In this document: positions 26,341-35,350 of the stretch, piece by piece
How the letters are laid out: every line of letters begins with the position of its first letter
Position numbering within the stretch: position 1 is the first letter of the stretch
Source: Methanosarcina siciliae T4/M
GTDB lineage: Archaea > Halobacteriota > Methanosarcinia > Methanosarcinales > Methanosarcinaceae
Length of the DNA: 64,000 nucleotides
Reading direction: 5' to 3'
Assembly: GCF_000970085.1 (NCBI RefSeq)
Contig: NZ_CP009506.1
Coordinates: forward strand, 2,604,001-2,668,000
Notes under the pieces: generated by a model
Told to the model about the DNA's origin: nothing
The model's database searches: none
What the model saw: only the letters and a program-made list of their open reading frames with translations
Program-made: the position numbers and the translations under genes

Positions 26341-27540
26341 TTACTGGCGCAACTTGCACTCACACATCTCTATGAGTGCCCCCTCTCCTATTCTTGAACC
26401 GCGAGCAATAAGCATGTCTCCTGCCTGGACAATGGTGTTGCCTTTGGGGGCATAGACCCAGCGTTCAGCTCTCTTGATTGCCATTACATGTAGCCCGGTT
26501 TCGGTTTCAAGTTTCAGTTCCGAGAAGGTCTTGCCAACGATTGGAGAGCATTTCTCGACCTGGAGCCTTGTGATAACTTCTTCGGAGTTCCGCACTGCGA
26601 GGGTAATGATCGGGTGGAGTTCGATGTCCCTGAGGACAGTATCTGCAATCCCGTAGGCAGCGTCTGAAATTGCTTCAGAGGCGCTGGCAAGGTGCAGGAT
26701 CCCCCTGAGGATGTTTACGTCTTCAACGTGTTTTGCAGTTTCAAGTACCCAGTGCTGGAGTTCGTATTTCATGGAATCCATCTCGGACTCAAGGGCACTT
26801 ACCTCATATGCGATATCTTCGTTATCGAAAAGGATAGCAGAGTACGCAAGCCCTACAGAGAGCTCGGACATGTTTTTCATGTCCACTATTATATCAACGG
26901 CATGTTCAAGGTCCTTTAAGCCCTTATCATGCTCGATTTCCCTCGGGACAAATTTCGTTGTCGTTGCCATTTCAAAGAAGAGCGGTACCCCTTCGTCGTG
27001 CCCTCTGGCGATCAGTACATCCCCCTGACGGAGACGGGTTTCCTTATCAGGGTCGTAAATCCAGTCTTCACTTCTGCGGATTGCAATTACCCACATCCCG
27101 GTCTCGATATCAAGCTCGATATCTCCAAGAGTGCGCCCGGTCATTACAGATTCTGCAGCAACGGTTGCCCTGACAATGGTTTCTTCTGCTTCCCTGAGGG
27201 CTACCTTCAGCTCCATAGGGATGCCCATGTTCATAAGAACAATCTTAGCAATGTCGCCTGCTGCATTTGCTATGTTCTCCGAGGACGCAGCAACCTTCAG
27301 AACTCCCAGGAGTTCTTCAGCCTCATCAACCCTGCGGGTGCTTAACATTGCAGCCATTTTCATATGATAGTCGAGGGTATCCATTTTATCTTCAAGGTTA
27401 AGCACCTCTTCTGCGATGTCCTCATCATCATAGACCATCGCAGAATACGCCAGGTCTACCATGAGTTCGGAAGTATCCTTCATCTCAGTCAAAAGGTCTA
27501 TAAGATTCCTTGGACTGTATCTGAATTCTTTAGGGAACAT
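26341..27540 (-). CDS. Tandem PhoU-like/TrkA_C regulatory protein
   Basis: The 399-residue cytosolic protein has two repeats of the same unit. Each is a PhoU-like helical part (residues ~8-95 and ~205-295, with AYSA(M/I)(V/L)(Y/F)D(D/N)EDIA in both) followed by a TrkA_C (RCK_C) domain (~110-195 and ~310-395; VIAIRRSEDWIYDPD and VMAIKRAERWVYAPK). TrkA_C domains bind small ligands and gate cation transport. It lies about 150 bp downstream of the two MgtE-like genes in the same direction, so it is probably their regulatory subunit. Confidence 0.85.
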   Translation of the reverse strand: MFPKEFRYSPRNLIDLLTEMKDTSELMVDLAYSAMVYDDEDIAEEVLNLEDKMDTLDYHMKMAAMLSTRRVDEAEELLGVLKVAASSENIANAAGDIAKIVLMNMGIPMELKVALREAEETIVRATVAAESVMTGRTLGDIELDIETGMWVIAIRRSEDWIYDPDKETRLRQGDVLIARGHDEGVPLFFEMATTTKFVPREIEHDKGLKDLEHAVDIIVDMKNMSELSVGLAYSAILFDNEDIAYEVSALESEMDSMKYELQHWVLETAKHVEDVNILRGILHLASASEAISDAAYGIADTVLRDIELHPIITLAVRNSEEVITRLQVEKCSPIVGKTFSELKLETETGLHVMAIKRAERWVYAPKGNTIVQAGDMLIARGSRIGEGALIEMCECKLRQ

Positions 27541-27691
27541 GGTCTCTGTATCAACTCTACCTTATTGTTGGTGTATACGAGGTATATACCTCATAGTAAT
27601 TATTGATTTTTGAATTATTCCGAATTAGCCTGCTTGATAAATTAAATAAAAATGTTCTGAATAGAAGTTGGACTATTAAGTTGCATCCCAT

Positions 27692-28270
27692 TTATATAAT
27701 CTCCAGCAAATGCAGAGCCATGAAGATACCCATAACTCCCACAAGGTCTCCAAGACTTGCTATTAGAGGTATGACCGTGTCGTCGGGATCTATCCCGAAG
27801 CGGTGAGATGCAAACGCAATGGCAACCGTTGCAGAGTATACAACTACAAGTTCTATAACAACTGCGATAAGGCTGATTTCCAGAAGGGTGAGGAAGGGCA
27901 TGCCATAGCCCATAAAATGGCTTGCAAGAAAGACCAGCACACTTACGGAAATCGAAGAAACAAAGCCCACGATTGAGGCAGCAATGACACTGTTGTGCAC
28001 GACAGGGTTCCTGTAAATCCGGTCTCCAAGCCCCATATGAAAAGCCGAGGATAATCTCGCTCCCAGCATGCTGCCTGTATCTCCTCCTATCTTGATAAGG
28101 GCCGGGATAAGGATAAGGATCGCAGGCATGGAAAGCAGGCTTGTTTCTCTGGTGTTAAGGACCTGCCCTACAATGATACCTATTACGCAGGTGATCGAAA
28201 GCACGGGAAGCCCGCGCTTGACAATTCCCCGTACGGTGTAATAGCTGGTCTGTTTCCCGGCTTTTCTCAA
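27692..28270 (-). CDS. MgtE/SLC41-type divalent cation transporter, second half
   Basis: This 192-residue protein has five membrane segments. Signature sequences are PALIKIGGDTGSMLGARLSS near residues 55-75 and FGIDPDDTVIPLIASLGDLV near 160-180, both typical of the MgtE integral domain. TTG at 28270 is the start, overlapping the stop of the upstream half by 3 bp (TTGA), which supports coupled translation. The two halves together equal the two-repeat SLC41-type carrier. Mg2+ is the likely substrate. Confidence 0.88.
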   Translation of the reverse strand: MRKAGKQTSYYTVRGIVKRGLPVLSITCVIGIIVGQVLNTRETSLLSMPAILILIPALIKIGGDTGSMLGARLSSAFHMGLGDRIYRNPVVHNSVIAASIVGFVSSISVSVLVFLASHFMGYGMPFLTLLEISLIAVVIELVVVYSATVAIAFASHRFGIDPDDTVIPLIASLGDLVGVMGIFMALHLLEII

Positions 28271-28893
28271 AGCATCACCACCAGTTTTGCCGAGAGGAAA
28301 AGCATGAACATTGAAACTATATCCCCGATAGTTGCAATCGAAGGCGTAACGACATTATCGGGGTCAAAGCCGAACCTGAACATACCTATGGCAAGCAGGA
28401 CCGCAACAAAAGAGAGGATTACTCCGGAAGTAAGGGCGGAAATCACACAGATGAGGATAAGCTTAAAGGCTCCCGCACTTTCAAAACCCAGGGCAAGGGT
28501 GACAAAATGCCCTAAAAACCCGAGAAAGATAGCCATTAAAAAACCCAGGAGTAAGGACCCTGAAATATTATTTGTCAGCTCGGGGTTGTTCCTGTCGATG
28601 GAAGTGATAAGCCCCATGTGGATTGCACTGCCGAGCCTTGAGCCGAGGGTCGAGGAAATGTTTCCGCGCAGCCCGAGCACGCCCGGATAAATAACAATCA
28701 GGCCGGGGATCATCTCAAGTTCGCTGGTCATTCCGGAAAAAATGATCCCTGCAATAACTCCTCCTACAGTCGCAAGAAGTTCGAAAGGCAGCGCCTCACG
28801 TACAATTGACGAAACACTCGCGTATTCGCTGAGATACCTGTCTATAAACTGGGATTCGAAGATATCCTCTTCCCTGTGCGACTCGGAGGGCAT
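28267..28893 (-). CDS. MgtE/SLC41-type divalent cation transporter, first half
   Basis: The 208-residue protein has an N-terminal cytosolic helix (SEYASVSSIVREALPFELLA) and five membrane segments. The conserved IYPGVLGLRGNISSTLGSRL and FGFDPDNVVTPSIATIGDIV match the partner's repeats. It precedes the second half with a 3-bp overlap. The promoter is presumably in the AT-rich stretch above 28894. The lack of CBS/N domains of bacterial MgtE suggests gating by the downstream TrkA_C protein. Confidence 0.88.
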   Translation of the reverse strand: MPSESHREEDIFESQFIDRYLSEYASVSSIVREALPFELLATVGGVIAGIIFSGMTSELEMIPGLIVIYPGVLGLRGNISSTLGSRLGSAIHMGLITSIDRNNPELTNNISGSLLLGFLMAIFLGFLGHFVTLALGFESAGAFKLILICVISALTSGVILSFVAVLLAIGMFRFGFDPDNVVTPSIATIGDIVSMFMLFLSAKLVVML

Positions 28894-29401
28894 GCGACTG
28901 TATATACGCTGATAATATTAAAATAATAGCCAACTCTTGAAAATTGAGTTTGTGAAAAATCTTTCTATTTCAAGTCTGTATAAAATAATAGAAAAAACTC
29001 AACCTTAGTTATTGAAGGTGGCAATTTACCTGATATTACGAAAAATAAGGTCGGATAAATCCCAATCTTATATTTCACCAAATTTTGAAGTTGTTGTCGT
29101 TTTTGCCTTCACTTTGTAATCAATAGAGCAGTTCAGGGAAAAATTTCTGAATTTCCAATGGGACAAAGTTTTGATGTAATGAAGTTGGGTGGGTTTTTGG
29201 GCAAGCCCTGTAACTGTGTAAAGTGGAGTGATTTACTGGTTGTCTGGGGAAAGCAGGGATGAAAACCAGTCTTCGTGCGATTTCCTTACCACGGATCTGT
29301 GAGGCTTTCACAAATATAATTAAAAATGAACCCATGTCATGCTATTTTTGTTATTATATAATTGCCTGAATGCGAATGGATGGATGCTTAGATATATAGT
29401 T
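28894..29401. other. AT-rich intergenic region upstream of structured element A
   Basis: No supported gene. The minus-strand frame at 29120-29335 is unconvincing. Promoter sequences for the MgtE operon are expected near 28900-28990, where TATA-like TTATTTTA words occur. Confidence 0.4.
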
Positions 29402-29610
29402 TCTGACCACGGTCTTTAACAATCAACGTTCGGGGAAAATGGCAGGCTCAAAATGAGTATGAAAGGTAGATTGTTAAAGGGGATGGTCAGAAAACTTATA
29501 AGGAGTGAGATAAGAGGAATTTATGGAGTTAAAAAGTACTTTCCGGTAGCTCCAACTCCATAATGAATGTCCTAAGAGGCAGTGATTATTTTAGCTGTGT
29601 GTCTATTTAA
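29402..29610 (+). ncRNA. Structured repeated element, copy A
   Basis: A long stem pairs 29402-29409 (TCTGACCA) with 29484-29491 and 29415-29424 (TTTAACAATC) with 29469-29478, separated by a 5/5 internal loop. A second perfect 10-bp hairpin pairs TTATGGAGTT (29521-29530) with AACTCCATAA (29554-29563). The same ordered blocks (TCTGACCA, TAACAATCA, CAAAATGAGT, AAAACTTATAAGGAGT, TTATGGAGT/ACTCCATAA, TAAGAGGCA, TGTGTGT) recur at 39635-39840. It is either a non-coding RNA/leader or a MITE-like repeat. Confidence 0.6.
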
Positions 29611-29686
29611 TCTTGCCTGATTCTGCCTCCTGGGTGCTAAATAGGACAAATTAGACTAAAATAAGTAATAAAAGGATTTGTTAGTC

Positions 29687-29773
29687 ATGGAAAAATTAGT
29701 TAAGGCTGTTATAGGCTTCATAGTATCATGCTTTTTGATTTTTGTTATTTTAATGATATTACTGTATAGGTAG
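29687..29773 (+). CDS. Putative 28-residue single-span membrane peptide
   Basis: ATG at 29687 opens a frame MEKLVKAVIGFIVSCFLIFV ending ILMILLYR: a Lys-containing N-terminus, ~20 hydrophobic residues and a basic end. AAAGGAT lies 11-12 nt upstream. It follows structured element A by about 75 bp. It is too short for family recognition; translation is only inferred. Confidence 0.35.
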   Translation: MEKLVKAVIGFIVSCFLIFVILMILLYR

Positions 29774-30074
29774 TGTTGTTGGGTCTATTTCCTAACCTTG
29801 AACCCCAAAACATCCTAATGTACATTATTACGTTTGTGGACTGACTGGATCACTCATACACGATGTCACAGGCTCTTTTGAGGGATTCATACCCATCTAA
29901 TGCCGGTCTGTAAATGCGTGAGACGGTTTGGACATCGTGGACGCTGACGGAGGTGAGGTGTAAGCATGCAAACCGCAAAGGTCGATGACGAGTGCATTGA
30001 GCTGTATGATTTATGTTTAGAAGCTGATCGCAGCTCATACTAACTGCCGGATCGCAAAAAATATAGAGGACAAC
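29774..30074. other. Region left of the IS5 element
   Basis: Short open frames on both strands (for example a plus-strand fragment KVDDECIELYDLCLEADRSS, broken by a stop at about 30040) suggest a decayed gene interrupted near the IS5 insertion. I cannot assign a family. Confidence 0.3.
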
Positions 30075-30077
30075 TAA

Positions 30078-30946
30078 GAGCCTATCCGAAAAATATATGA
30101 ATTCCGATTCAGGGTAATATTTTGTAGTGACAAAACGAAAAACGGGACACGACTACGAGATCTCTGATGAATTGTGGACTATAATAACAGCTTTACTGCC
30201 ATTGCCCAAACCTAAAAAGAAAGCTGGAAGGCCGCGAGAGGATGATCGGAAAATAATGAATGGCATTTTCTACCTCCTTCGTACAGGTTGCCAATGGAAA
30301 GCGTTGCCAAGATGTTATGGAGCTCCAAGCACTGTACATGATCGATTTCAGGAATGGCAAAGATCAGGCTTATTTGATAAAATGTGGCAATCAGGTCTGA
30401 TGGATTATGATAAGGAAGAAGGGCTAGAGTGGGAGTGGCAAGCTATTGATGGAGCTATGACAAAAGCACCATTGGGTGGAGCTGGAACAGGAGCAAATCC
30501 TACTGATCGTGGCAAAAAAGGTACAAAAAGAAGTCTGTTAACAGACGGTAAAGGCATACCGCTTTCTGTTGTCGTGGATGGAGCTAATCGTCACGATAAA
30601 ATGCTTGTGAAAGGAACGTTTGATGCCATTATTATTGAAAGACCTTCGCATAAAGTAACTCAGAATATCTGCATGGATAAAGGATATGATTTTCCTGATA
30701 TCAGACAATTGGTAGATGATTACGGATATACTGCTCATATCAGGAAACGTGGAGAAGAAAACATCAGAAGAGATATACCAGGTTACAGGGCAAGAAGGTG
30801 GGTCGTGGAAAGGACACATTCTTGGCTGAATAGATTCAGAAGGCTGCTGATTAGATGGGAAAAGAAGATTGAGAATTATCTAGCAATGCTACATTTCGCA
30901 TGCGCATGGATAACTTTCAGAGCAGCAGGACTTTTCGGATAGGCTC
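30078..30946 (+). mobile_element. Complete IS5-family insertion sequence (869 bp)
   Basis: The 15-bp terminal inverted repeats GAGCCTATCCGAAAA (30078-30092) and its complement (30932-30946) match perfectly. They are flanked by the 3-bp target duplication TAA (30075-30077 and 30947-30949). One intact transposase gene fills the element. A deleted relative remains at 18242-18311. Confidence 0.92.
30127..30942 (+). CDS. IS5-family DDE transposase
   Basis: The 271-residue protein has an N-terminal DUF4096-type domain (DELWTIITALLPLPKPKKKA, GRPREDDRKIMNGIFYLLRT). The DDE core follows: QAIDGAMTKAP (D1), VVVDGANRHD (D2) and WVVERTHSWLNRFRRL (E). Start is GTG at 30127, 49 bp inside the left inverted repeat. 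The frame is intact and ends at the right repeat, so the copy is potentially active. Confidence 0.95.
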   Translation: MTKRKTGHDYEISDELWTIITALLPLPKPKKKAGRPREDDRKIMNGIFYLLRTGCQWKALPRCYGAPSTVHDRFQEWQRSGLFDKMWQSGLMDYDKEEGLEWEWQAIDGAMTKAPLGGAGTGANPTDRGKKGTKRSLLTDGKGIPLSVVVDGANRHDKMLVKGTFDAIIIERPSHKVTQNICMDKGYDFPDIRQLVDDYGYTAHIRKRGEENIRRDIPGYRARRWVVERTHSWLNRFRRLLIRWEKKIENYLAMLHFACAWITFRAAGLFG

Positions 30947-31038
30947 TAAATTGAGGTTGAAGCTAAAATGAAAGAAATTGTAAACAAAGAAATTAATTCA
31001 GTCAAACCAAGAATTTATCAGTAAGGATGGAATTTATA

Positions 31039-31240
31039 ATGAAAAAAATCAAGTTATGGAATATTATTTATTGCTTGCTTTGCTTTTTTTTTAATTTTTA
31101 ATTCTTTTTTCGTGATTGTACCTGCTGATTTTTCAACTATTATAGGAGTGATTGTTGGAACTTTTATTGAATCTCTCATCGTGTACTTAATCATAATCGT
31201 GGTTATATATATCCTAAATCGTTGCAACGGATTATCTTAG
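31039..31240 (+). pseudogene. Two-span small membrane protein, frame broken at a T9 run
   Basis: ATG at 31039 is preceded by AAGGATGG with ideal spacing. It encodes MKKIKLWNIIYCLLCFFF and then stops shortly after nine Ts (31084-31092). Removing one T joins it to LIFNSFFVIVPADFSTIIGV and IVGTFIESLIVYLIIIVVIY, up to the stop at 31238-31240. The 66-residue product would have two membrane spans. It lies 93 bp right of the IS5 element. The break may be slippage-prone, a real mutation or a sequencing error. Confidence 0.55.
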
Positions 31241-31497
31241 AGACGGTCTTAATATTCAAGCTATTTTTATAAATAAATATGGATGCAAAGCAAGGCAGGC
31301 ACCCGCTTCAGTCTGCTTGACCCTGATTAAAAAAGGTGTGTTGATACGCGTGCCATGTGCACATGTATACGTCTTATGTCCGCATACGTATAATATCATA
31401 ATATATGGACAAATAAAGTTAATACTGTGACTTAGTAAGTTGTCAAATTTATGTTTAATTTGGATCCTTTCTCAAGAGTTGAATCCGGTGGCTAAAT
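31241..31497. other. Promoter region of the anchored protein at 31498
   Basis: AT-rich DNA with TATA-like ATAATATCATAATATATGG near 31389-31407 and an imperfect palindrome GTGCACATGTATAC near 31358. It probably serves the gene at 31498. Confidence 0.4.
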
Positions 31498-32178
31498 ATG
31501 AGGACTCGTTACGAAATAATTGTACTATTACTAATTATTTCTGCTGTGTTGTTGTCTACGTGGTGGCAAGACCAGAAGCAGAGGATGTATGATAGGAGTC
31601 TCAGGAGTAGTTATGATTATGATGTGGTATTGACTACAGATTCTACTTTGAACAACGTGACTCTTTACATACCACTTCCAGTTATAAATGACACATCATA
31701 CGTGGGTATGGATATCATAGAGCAGCACTTCAATAACCATGATCCTTCATGGGAATACTCTATAGTGGACACGGAACACGGACTCATGGTTTCTATGAAA
31801 AATAAGAAGGCAAGAAGTATAGATCTTAGTACTATGGTATTATCTGACCAACCCATAGACACAATGAACCCTCTGAACAATGAAATGATCCTTATACCCA
31901 AATATAATCTCACGCAAAATGTCAACGCCAGCGGAGTTTATTCACGGACTTCGGAGCAATTTGATTATGACAGCAAGATGTATGCCTATTATGATGCCCC
32001 CTCGAATGCAAACGTTAGCATTTCCATCTACCTGAACGGACGTAATGAATGGTGGATCGGAGGATGGCAATATAATAGCTATTGGGAAACTATGGAAGTT
32101 ATGTTGTCTGGGTCTCAGGATGGATGGACAACAGTAAGTGGTCAGCTTGTTACAGGAGAAGGAACGTACGATATATAA
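31498..32178 (+). CDS. Membrane-anchored extracellular protein of unknown function
   Basis: The 226-residue protein has one N-terminal membrane anchor (YEIIVLLLIISAVLLSTWW, 5-23) and a soluble outer domain rich in Asn, Ser, Tyr and Thr with several N-glycosylation sequons (NVT, NDT, NLT, NVS). The C-terminal part (WWIGGWQYNSYWETMEVMLS) is aromatic and strand-like. ATG at 31498 follows GGTGGC by 6 nt. Proteins of this type are common and lineage-specific in Methanosarcina. No catalytic motif is visible. Confidence 0.7.
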   Translation: MRTRYEIIVLLLIISAVLLSTWWQDQKQRMYDRSLRSSYDYDVVLTTDSTLNNVTLYIPLPVINDTSYVGMDIIEQHFNNHDPSWEYSIVDTEHGLMVSMKNKKARSIDLSTMVLSDQPIDTMNPLNNEMILIPKYNLTQNVNASGVYSRTSEQFDYDSKMYAYYDAPSNANVSISIYLNGRNEWWIGGWQYNSYWETMEVMLSGSQDGWTTVSGQLVTGEGTYDI

Positions 32179-32252
32179 TATGAAACGTCACCTGTTTTAG
32201 CAGGCGACTTCCTGATTCATTACCTGTTATATCCTAATTAATCCTAATATTT

Positions 32253-32564
32253 TTACTTGCAGAATTTGATCTCTAAGAAAAAGGTCAAATTAACTCTGGT
32301 TTGAAAGATAGAGTTTTTTAAAATCACTATATGTGAATTCATATTTTCATAACTTTCATCTATTGCTCGTTCTAAACAAGGAATTATATCATCATAAAGA
32401 TGCCATTTTGTAATATCCAAATATTTCATTTTTATTTGACCTGCAATTTCAGTTGATAATATCTCATTAATCCCTAATTCATGTATTATTTTTGAGAAAT
32501 GCAACGTCATATAATCCCACCATTGAATGCCACCAAAAAATTCTTCATGGGATAATAATAACAA
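32253..32564 (-). CDS. Hypothetical protein, AT-rich
   Basis: The 103-residue helical product (MLLLSHEEFFGGIQWWDYMT) has unusually AT-rich codon use relative to neighbours and no recognised domain. It could be acquired DNA or the end of a longer, decayed gene. No clear ribosome-binding site is seen. Confidence 0.4.
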   Translation of the reverse strand: MLLLSHEEFFGGIQWWDYMTLHFSKIIHELGINEILSTEIAGQIKMKYLDITKWHLYDDIIPCLERAIDESYENMNSHIVILKNSIFQTRVNLTFFLEIKFCK

Positions 32565-32761
32565 TTTTTATGTTCTATTGCCAGCTAATTACAGGCCAAA
32601 AACATGAGGCATTTAACTGTAATATTGGCTACTGCAAGAAAATACTTATTACTTTTTGAAACATAGGTTAACATAACTTTTTTGTAAGATGCTGCATCAT
32701 AAGCACATCTTCGAAAATTCGGATTATGTATCAAACTTTTCTGTGTGGGTGGATATTAACA

Positions 32762-33601
32762 ATGTCTGGTTCCGTAAAAGATAATTCGCAAAATAAGCCA
32801 CCTGAGAATAACTGGCGAAATACATTATATACAATAATATTTGAAGCCGATACCCCCGCAGGCAAGCTTTTTGATGAAGTCCTGATCCTCACTATCCTGC
32901 TGAGTGTTATTGTTGTTATGCTTGACAGCGTCAGCAGGGTCGCGGCTGTATATGGCGGTTTATTCTACATTCTGGAATGGATTTTCACGATCCTTTTCAC
33001 TGTAGAGTATCTCCTGCGCCTGATCTGTGTTGGCCGCCCTCTCCGATATGCTACCAGTTTCTTTGGGATCATCGACCTGCTGGCAATTCTCCCCACATAT
33101 CTCAGCCTGCTGCTGCCTGGAAGCCGCTATCTGCTGGTGATCCGAAGCTTACGGTTACTCAGGATCTTCAGAGTGCTCAAACTTGTCCAGTATATTGGCG
33201 AAGCTGATCTATTAATGAGAGCCTTAAGTGCAAGCCGGCGAAAAATAACCCTGTTTCTGTTCACGGTTTTGAACCTGGTGGTGATACTTGGCTCCCTTAT
33301 GTACGTAATTGAAGGGGCAGAAAGCGGATTTACCAGTATCCCGAGAAGCGTCTACTGGGCAATCATAACCCTCACAACCGTAGGCTACGGGGACATAGTC
33401 CCTGTGACCAATCTTGGGCAGGCACTGGCGTCAGTAATTATGATCATCGGTTACAGTATTATAGCGGTCCCGACAGGGATTGTGACTTCTGAGATCACCT
33501 TTGCAAGCAAAAACCTAAACGGCAGAGTATGCCAGAATTGCAGTTTCGAGGGGCATGACAGCGATGCTAAATTCTGCAAGCGCTGCGGGGCAGAATTGTA
33601 A
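32762..33601 (+). CDS. Voltage-gated potassium channel (Kv/KvAP-like) with zinc ribbon
   Basis: The 279-residue protein has six spans. The S4 segment has regular arginines (SRYLLVIRSLRLLRIFRVLK) and the selectivity filter is TTVGYGD (205-211). The C-terminus is a zinc ribbon (CQNCSFEG..FCKRCGAEL), an unusual cytosolic addition. It conducts K+ in response to voltage, by analogy with KvAP. ATG at 32762 follows GGTGGAT; the earlier ATG at 32726 would add 12 residues. Confidence 0.93.
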   Translation: MSGSVKDNSQNKPPENNWRNTLYTIIFEADTPAGKLFDEVLILTILLSVIVVMLDSVSRVAAVYGGLFYILEWIFTILFTVEYLLRLICVGRPLRYATSFFGIIDLLAILPTYLSLLLPGSRYLLVIRSLRLLRIFRVLKLVQYIGEADLLMRALSASRRKITLFLFTVLNLVVILGSLMYVIEGAESGFTSIPRSVYWAIITLTTVGYGDIVPVTNLGQALASVIMIIGYSIIAVPTGIVTSEITFASKNLNGRVCQNCSFEGHDSDAKFCKRCGAEL

Positions 33602-33714
33602 GATGTCTTTGGGCAGAACCACTCCCGAATCAGGCAGAATTTAAGTTCTATCGTGGCCCGTGAAAATTCATCATAAGTGGCCTCTAAATGGCAATAAATT
33701 ACTTGAATTACGAT

Positions 33715-33982
33715 TATTCAGGCGAATAATATCTTGCGCCGTTAGTACATCATCCCTGTGTCAGCATCGTTCTCCTGCCCGGGAAACCCTTATTTCTCCA
33801 TACCTCAGGACCGAACCTGTCCCTATGGGAAGTAATCGGTTCGTTCGGCTTCAAGCCCGGTTTCGTCAATCATTAGGGAAGTGCTGCCCATGTGGTCGGA
33901 GAGGTACCACTCCATGCTTTCGGATGTTTCTTTGGCTACGCATTCGTCTTCGAGGAAAAAGTAACTGGTAGCATGCCGTTGT
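33715..33982 (-). pseudogene. Rhs/YD-repeat core remnant
   Basis: The minus strand reads YFFLEDECVAKE, then WYLSDHMGSTSLMIDETGLE and AERTDYFP, stop, GQVRS, stop, GMEK, stop, GFPGQENDADTGMMY. After a one-base shift it continues GARYYSPE. This is the Rhs-associated core (normally HLGST...YDYFPFG...GQENDADTGLMYYGARYYSP) with three nonsense codons and a frameshift. Rhs proteins are large contact-dependent or surface proteins; only the core end remains here. Confidence 0.85.
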
Positions 33983-34022
33983 AGATCTAATTATTTTGAA
34001 GCTTGACAAAGCAGCATAACAC

Positions 34023-35186
34023 TCATATCAGCAAATCCTCAATCCCTGCCCCTCTCACGATATCAATCGCATCTGTCTGTTCTTCCAGGGTCAGATGCCT
34101 TCCGAGGTCCGGGTATTCCATTGCCCGGTAGCAGGGCCTGTACTGGAACATCAGGTTGAACCTGGTATGCGGGGTGTGTTCTGAGACCCATTCGGCAATC
34201 GGCCTTGTGCAGCACTCGATATGGCCTGGGAGGGCGAGGTGGCGGAGGAGGATTTCGGCTGTTTCGTAGGCGAACTCGAAGTTGGGCCGGACGACTTCCA
34301 GGTAGTTTTTCACCTTTGAAAATTTCAGGGCACAGGCGTTGTTGCCGTATTTGAAATCTCCGAGGTAGACATCCACCACGCCTTCCAGGATTTCGGCGAT
34401 TTCTTTTGAGTGGTACATGTTTGAATTCCAGATAACCGGCGTATTTGACGACATTTCCCGCACGATTTTCAGGACAGTATGTGGGTGCGGGGCAGGGGTT
34501 ACGAAGTTTACGTTTTTTGCCCCGTGCAGCCTTCGGAAGTCAACAAGCTTTGCGAGTTTTCGGGGATCGATTTCGGTTCCGCTTTCCGGGCATGTGGAGA
34601 TGTCCCAGTTCTGGCAGTAGACGCAGGCAAAGACGCAGCCGGTAAAAAAGATCGTGTGGGAGGGGACAAGTTCGGGCTCCTCTCCCATGTGCAGGAACTC
34701 CGAAGCATAGCGTGAAACATCAGTCAGCCGGCAGAAACCCTTCTCACCCTCTTTCCTGTTAATCTCGCAACGGCGTTCACAGCAGGTGCAGTTTTCAAGC
34801 ATCCTGTCTACGATTGCAACCTTAAGGTCAAGGAGGGAGGGGCTGGCTTTCGGGATCTCAAGGAAGCTTTGGGTATACAGCCTCAACCTGTCCAAAATGT
34901 CCGGGTAGGCAAGGGCCTCCACGGCTTCGAGATCAAGACCTGCCCGCAATTTCCTGTATTCTTCGATGCCTGCCTTATGGATATCCCGGAGTTTTTCAAG
35001 TTCTGTCTGCGGGTCGAATTCGACTCCAATCCTCTCTGTAATCCTTGAGAGGGCAGGCATTTCATTTCCCTGCACCATTCTATAGCGTTTCAGGTACTTC
35101 GGGGCAGCCATATGGGAATATTCGTCTGCATTGGTTATAGGTTTATGGTAACTGTTCCGGTTTTTACTTCTATCCTTTTCGTCCAA
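34023..35186 (-). CDS. Radical SAM protein (PflA/AmmeMemoRadiSam-like)
   Basis: The 387-residue protein carries an N-terminal cysteine cluster (C133/135/136/140/152: ENCTCCERRCEINR..GFC) and the radical-SAM motif CVFACVYC (C184, C188, C191). The [4Fe-4S] cluster and SAM cleavage are implied. It resembles pyruvate formate-lyase activating enzyme-related proteins widespread in archaea; the substrate is unknown. It is monocistronic and runs toward the Rhs remnant. Confidence 0.88.
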   Translation of the reverse strand: MDEKDRSKNRNSYHKPITNADEYSHMAAPKYLKRYRMVQGNEMPALSRITERIGVEFDPQTELEKLRDIHKAGIEEYRKLRAGLDLEAVEALAYPDILDRLRLYTQSFLEIPKASPSLLDLKVAIVDRMLENCTCCERRCEINRKEGEKGFCRLTDVSRYASEFLHMGEEPELVPSHTIFFTGCVFACVYCQNWDISTCPESGTEIDPRKLAKLVDFRRLHGAKNVNFVTPAPHPHTVLKIVREMSSNTPVIWNSNMYHSKEIAEILEGVVDVYLGDFKYGNNACALKFSKVKNYLEVVRPNFEFAYETAEILLRHLALPGHIECCTRPIAEWVSEHTPHTRFNLMFQYRPCYRAMEYPDLGRHLTLEEQTDAIDIVRGAGIEDLLI

Positions 35187-35350
35187 TTCAAAATGGGCTA
35201 ATAATTAATAGATTGCAGGACAATGTTAATAATTAAGCACGTGGGGTTGAATCGCACATTCTGGTTAGCTTTAGCGGTGCCCACAGGAAGTTTAAGGGGG
35301 AAGTTTTTCTGGCTACCGTTGATGTTTCGACAATCAGTTTCTGGGATTTA

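Noticed and set aside
33780..33860. Pyrrolysine decoding in the Rhs remnant
   Set aside because: One of three stops is TAG, but TGA and TAA follow within a few codons, plus a frameshift.
33660..33971. 103-residue plus-strand frame
   Set aside because: It lies opposite the Rhs remnant and is explained as its antisense shadow.
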